Shown in pieces: positions 14,652 to 15,799 of a DNA stretch of 15,799 nt. Positions within the stretch are counted from its first letter, which is position 1, and every line of letters starts with the position of its first letter. The notes under the pieces are model-generated. The model did not search any database. It saw only the letters and a program-made list of their open reading frames with translations, and had not been told where the DNA came from. Origin of the DNA: Treponema sp. (GTDB taxonomy: Bacteria; Spirochaetota; Spirochaetia; Treponematales; Treponemataceae); NCBI GenBank assembly GCA_017421145.1, contig JAFOTA010000244.1, forward strand, positions 1-15,799. The letters run 5' to 3'. Position numbers and translations under genes: made by a program.

Positions 14652-14659
14652 GAGATGCT

Positions 14660-14678
14660 GTCAGGATATATGCCTGAC
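14660..14678 (+). other. Stem-loop just after mfd
   Basis: GTCAGG-ATATATG-CCTGAC forms a perfect 6-bp stem 8 nt past the mfd stop. The sequence after it (TCATTATAATG) is not a T-run, so alone it is not a standard terminator. It may protect or shape the mfd mRNA 3' end ahead of the strong terminator at 14729-14769. Confidence 0.4.
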
Positions 14679-14728
14679 TCATTATAATGAACGTTCTGTC
14701 TACTTCTCATGATGTTTTTGCATATAAA

Positions 14729-14769
14729 AAAGCCATGCATCTGTTATTTAGGTGCATGGCTTTGTTTTT
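14729..14769. terminator. Bidirectional intrinsic terminator between mfd and the convergent gene
   Basis: AAAGCCATGCA (14729-14739) and TGCATGGCTTT (14753-14763) form a perfect 11-bp stem with a 13-nt loop. The plus-strand reading is followed by TTTGTTTTT; the minus-strand reading by a run of six T (plus-strand A at 14726-14731). It suits the ends of both mfd and the minus-strand gene stopping at 14790. Confidence 0.92.
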
Positions 14770-14789
14770 GCCTTGTGGTTTCAGGCGGA

Positions 14790-15799
14790 TTATTTTTCTA
14801 CAATATCAGACTCTGGATTGCGGTAATCTGTAGAGTCGGCTTCAGTTACACTGAAGATTGTCGCATTGTTTTTGTCGCTGGTAGAAGAAATCCAGTTTGG
14901 ATTTGCAGGTGTTGAGCGGTAATCAATGCGTCCCATGTAACGGGTGTTTGTTCCTGTCCATGATGTTCCTGCGTGGACCCTATAGGCATCAGCTCCGTTG
15001 TAAGAAATCTTGGTGCTTACGCCGCTCTGGTCGATTGCATTTCCTGAGCTTGCCCACTGGTTGTAGATTCCTCCGATGGTTGTGCTTCCGTCCTTGTCCA
15101 AAACAGTATCCATCATGCGGCAGTATCCTGTTCCGCTTACGTCCCTGAGGTTGAAGCGGAAATATTCGATGTCGCTGCAGAGAATCTTTGTGTCGTTGCT
15201 GTTGTAGCGTACCTGAACCGTAACAAAATTCAGTTTAGTGGTGCCGCCACAGTTTGTGGTTGCATCATTTGCGTTGTAAGCAAGACCGTGCAATGCAGTG
15301 TTTGTAGTCTTTATGTTGTCAAGTCCGCTTGTGTTTCCGTATGCATGGTTAAGGAAGTTTTCAAGTTTCCATGTGTCCAGCACTTTTACTATATCGTCGG
15401 CAACCGTTTTGTTGTATGCCGTTGTTGAGCCTGCACCTGTAATCGTGTTGGCAGTTGTATTGGCTGTTACGCCTGCTTTTACTGCGTCATCAACGTCAAA
15501 ACCAACCTGGTATGAGAGGTAGAGCTTTCCCTTGCTGTATGCGGAATCACCCCTTATATCATAGCTTCCGAACCAGTACGTCTCATTTTCAACGCTGCCA
15601 TACGTGTAGGTTCCGTCTGCGTTTTTTGTCGGATTTGTAGTTCCGTAGTTTATGAGGTGCTGCCTGAACACTCCCGTTCCTGTCGTGGATATGTTCTCCG
15701 CTTTTCCGTCAAAGTCCCATCTTATTGCATAGTACTTATTATTATCTGTTGCCTTATAGCAAGGAATGACGTTTCCGCTGCTGTCATAATCCAACGTGA
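14790..15799 (-). CDS. Asn/Thr/Ser/Gly-rich probable extracytoplasmic protein, C-terminal part (5' end outside window)
   Basis: The frame is open from the right edge to TAA at 14790-14792, giving ~335 residues. The TTG at 15794 is probably internal, since the frame continues upstream of it. I do not recognise the family. The fragment is rich in Asn, Thr, Ser, Asp, Gly and Tyr, with few Lys compared with its neighbours. It has no transmembrane helix, four cysteines, and low-complexity stretches such as GVTANTTANTITGAGSTTAY. Beta-rich segments like YYAIRWDFDGK, YWFGSYDIRG and GKLYLSYQVGFDVDD suggest an extracellular or cell-surface domain, for example a large adhesin-like or prepilin-like protein. 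That is inference from composition only. The C-terminus (SDIVEK) has no aromatic-residue ending typical of an outer-membrane barrel. No repeats long enough to define a repeat domain are visible. Confidence 0.65.
   Translation of the reverse strand, partial: TLDYDSSGNVIPCYKATDNNKYYAIRWDFDGKAENISTTGTGVFRQHLINYGTTNPTKNADGTYTYGSVENETYWFGSYDIRGDSAYSKGKLYLSYQVGFDVDDAVKAGVTANTTANTITGAGSTTAYNKTVADDIVKVLDTWKLENFLNHAYGNTSGLDNIKTTNTALHGLAYNANDATTNCGGTTKLNFVTVQVRYNSNDTKILCSDIEYFRFNLRDVSGTGYCRMMDTVLDKDGSTTIGGIYNQWASSGNAIDQSGVSTKISYNGADAYRVHAGTSWTGTNTRYMGRIDYRSTPANPNWISSTSDKNNATIFSVTEADSTDYRNPESDIVEK

Noticed and set aside
15455..15640. Plus-strand short ORFs opposite the right-edge gene
   Set aside because: Composition is Arg/Leu/His-rich as expected for shadows of an Asn/Thr/Gly-rich gene; no ribosome sites.

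Overview
The window reads as chromosomal DNA from a spirochaete, most likely a Treponema-like species. The evidence is the gene set: a membrane-anchored PilZ protein, a short ComEC, adjacent rsmA, yggS and rluD-type genes, and exported proteins of unknown function beside mfd. Other hints are moderate GC, Shine-Dalgarno sequences, and several GTG or TTG starts. The genus is inferred from gene content and style, not from a marker gene. No insertion sequence, prophage, CRISPR array or rRNA is visible.

Layout. (1) 1-213 (+): the last ~70 residues of an AAA-ATPase/PD-(D/E)XK nuclease-like protein. (2) 254-2507 (-): a CPBP-family membrane protease, then threonine synthase (thrC). thrC has its own promoter, a structured ~80-nt leader and an intrinsic terminator. 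(3) 2508-2543: a very compact divergent promoter region with overlapping -10 boxes inside a 17-bp palindrome. The protease transcript is predicted to be leaderless. (4) 2544-3932 (+): a PilZ-domain protein with an N-terminal membrane anchor and a long acidic tail. (5) 4023-9131 (+): a tight run comEC, rsmA, yggS, small exported/membrane protein, rluD-like, second RluA-family synthase. Gaps are at most 15 bp and three junctions overlap, so this is probably one operon. It combines rRNA methylation and pseudouridylation with PLP homeostasis and a DNA-uptake-type channel protein. (6) 9202-10794 (-): a secreted BsuPI-like protein, a zinc-ribbon membrane protein and tRNA-Leu(CAG), the tRNA with its own strong promoter and terminator. 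(7) 10950-14651 (+): mfd, the transcription-repair coupling factor, divergent from the exported-protein pair. (8) A bidirectional terminator separates mfd from a convergent minus-strand gene at 14790-15799. That gene is cut by the right edge and encodes the C-terminal part of an Asn/Thr/Ser/Gly-rich, probably extracytoplasmic protein that I do not recognise.

Most of the window is housekeeping: amino acid synthesis, ribosomal RNA modification, repair and a tRNA. The parts most worth a second look are the 2508-2543 divergent control region, the folded thrC leader, the exported BsuPI-like/zinc-ribbon pair, the tandem pseudouridine synthases and the unidentified protein at the right edge. I did not find a convincing new defence or mobile system.
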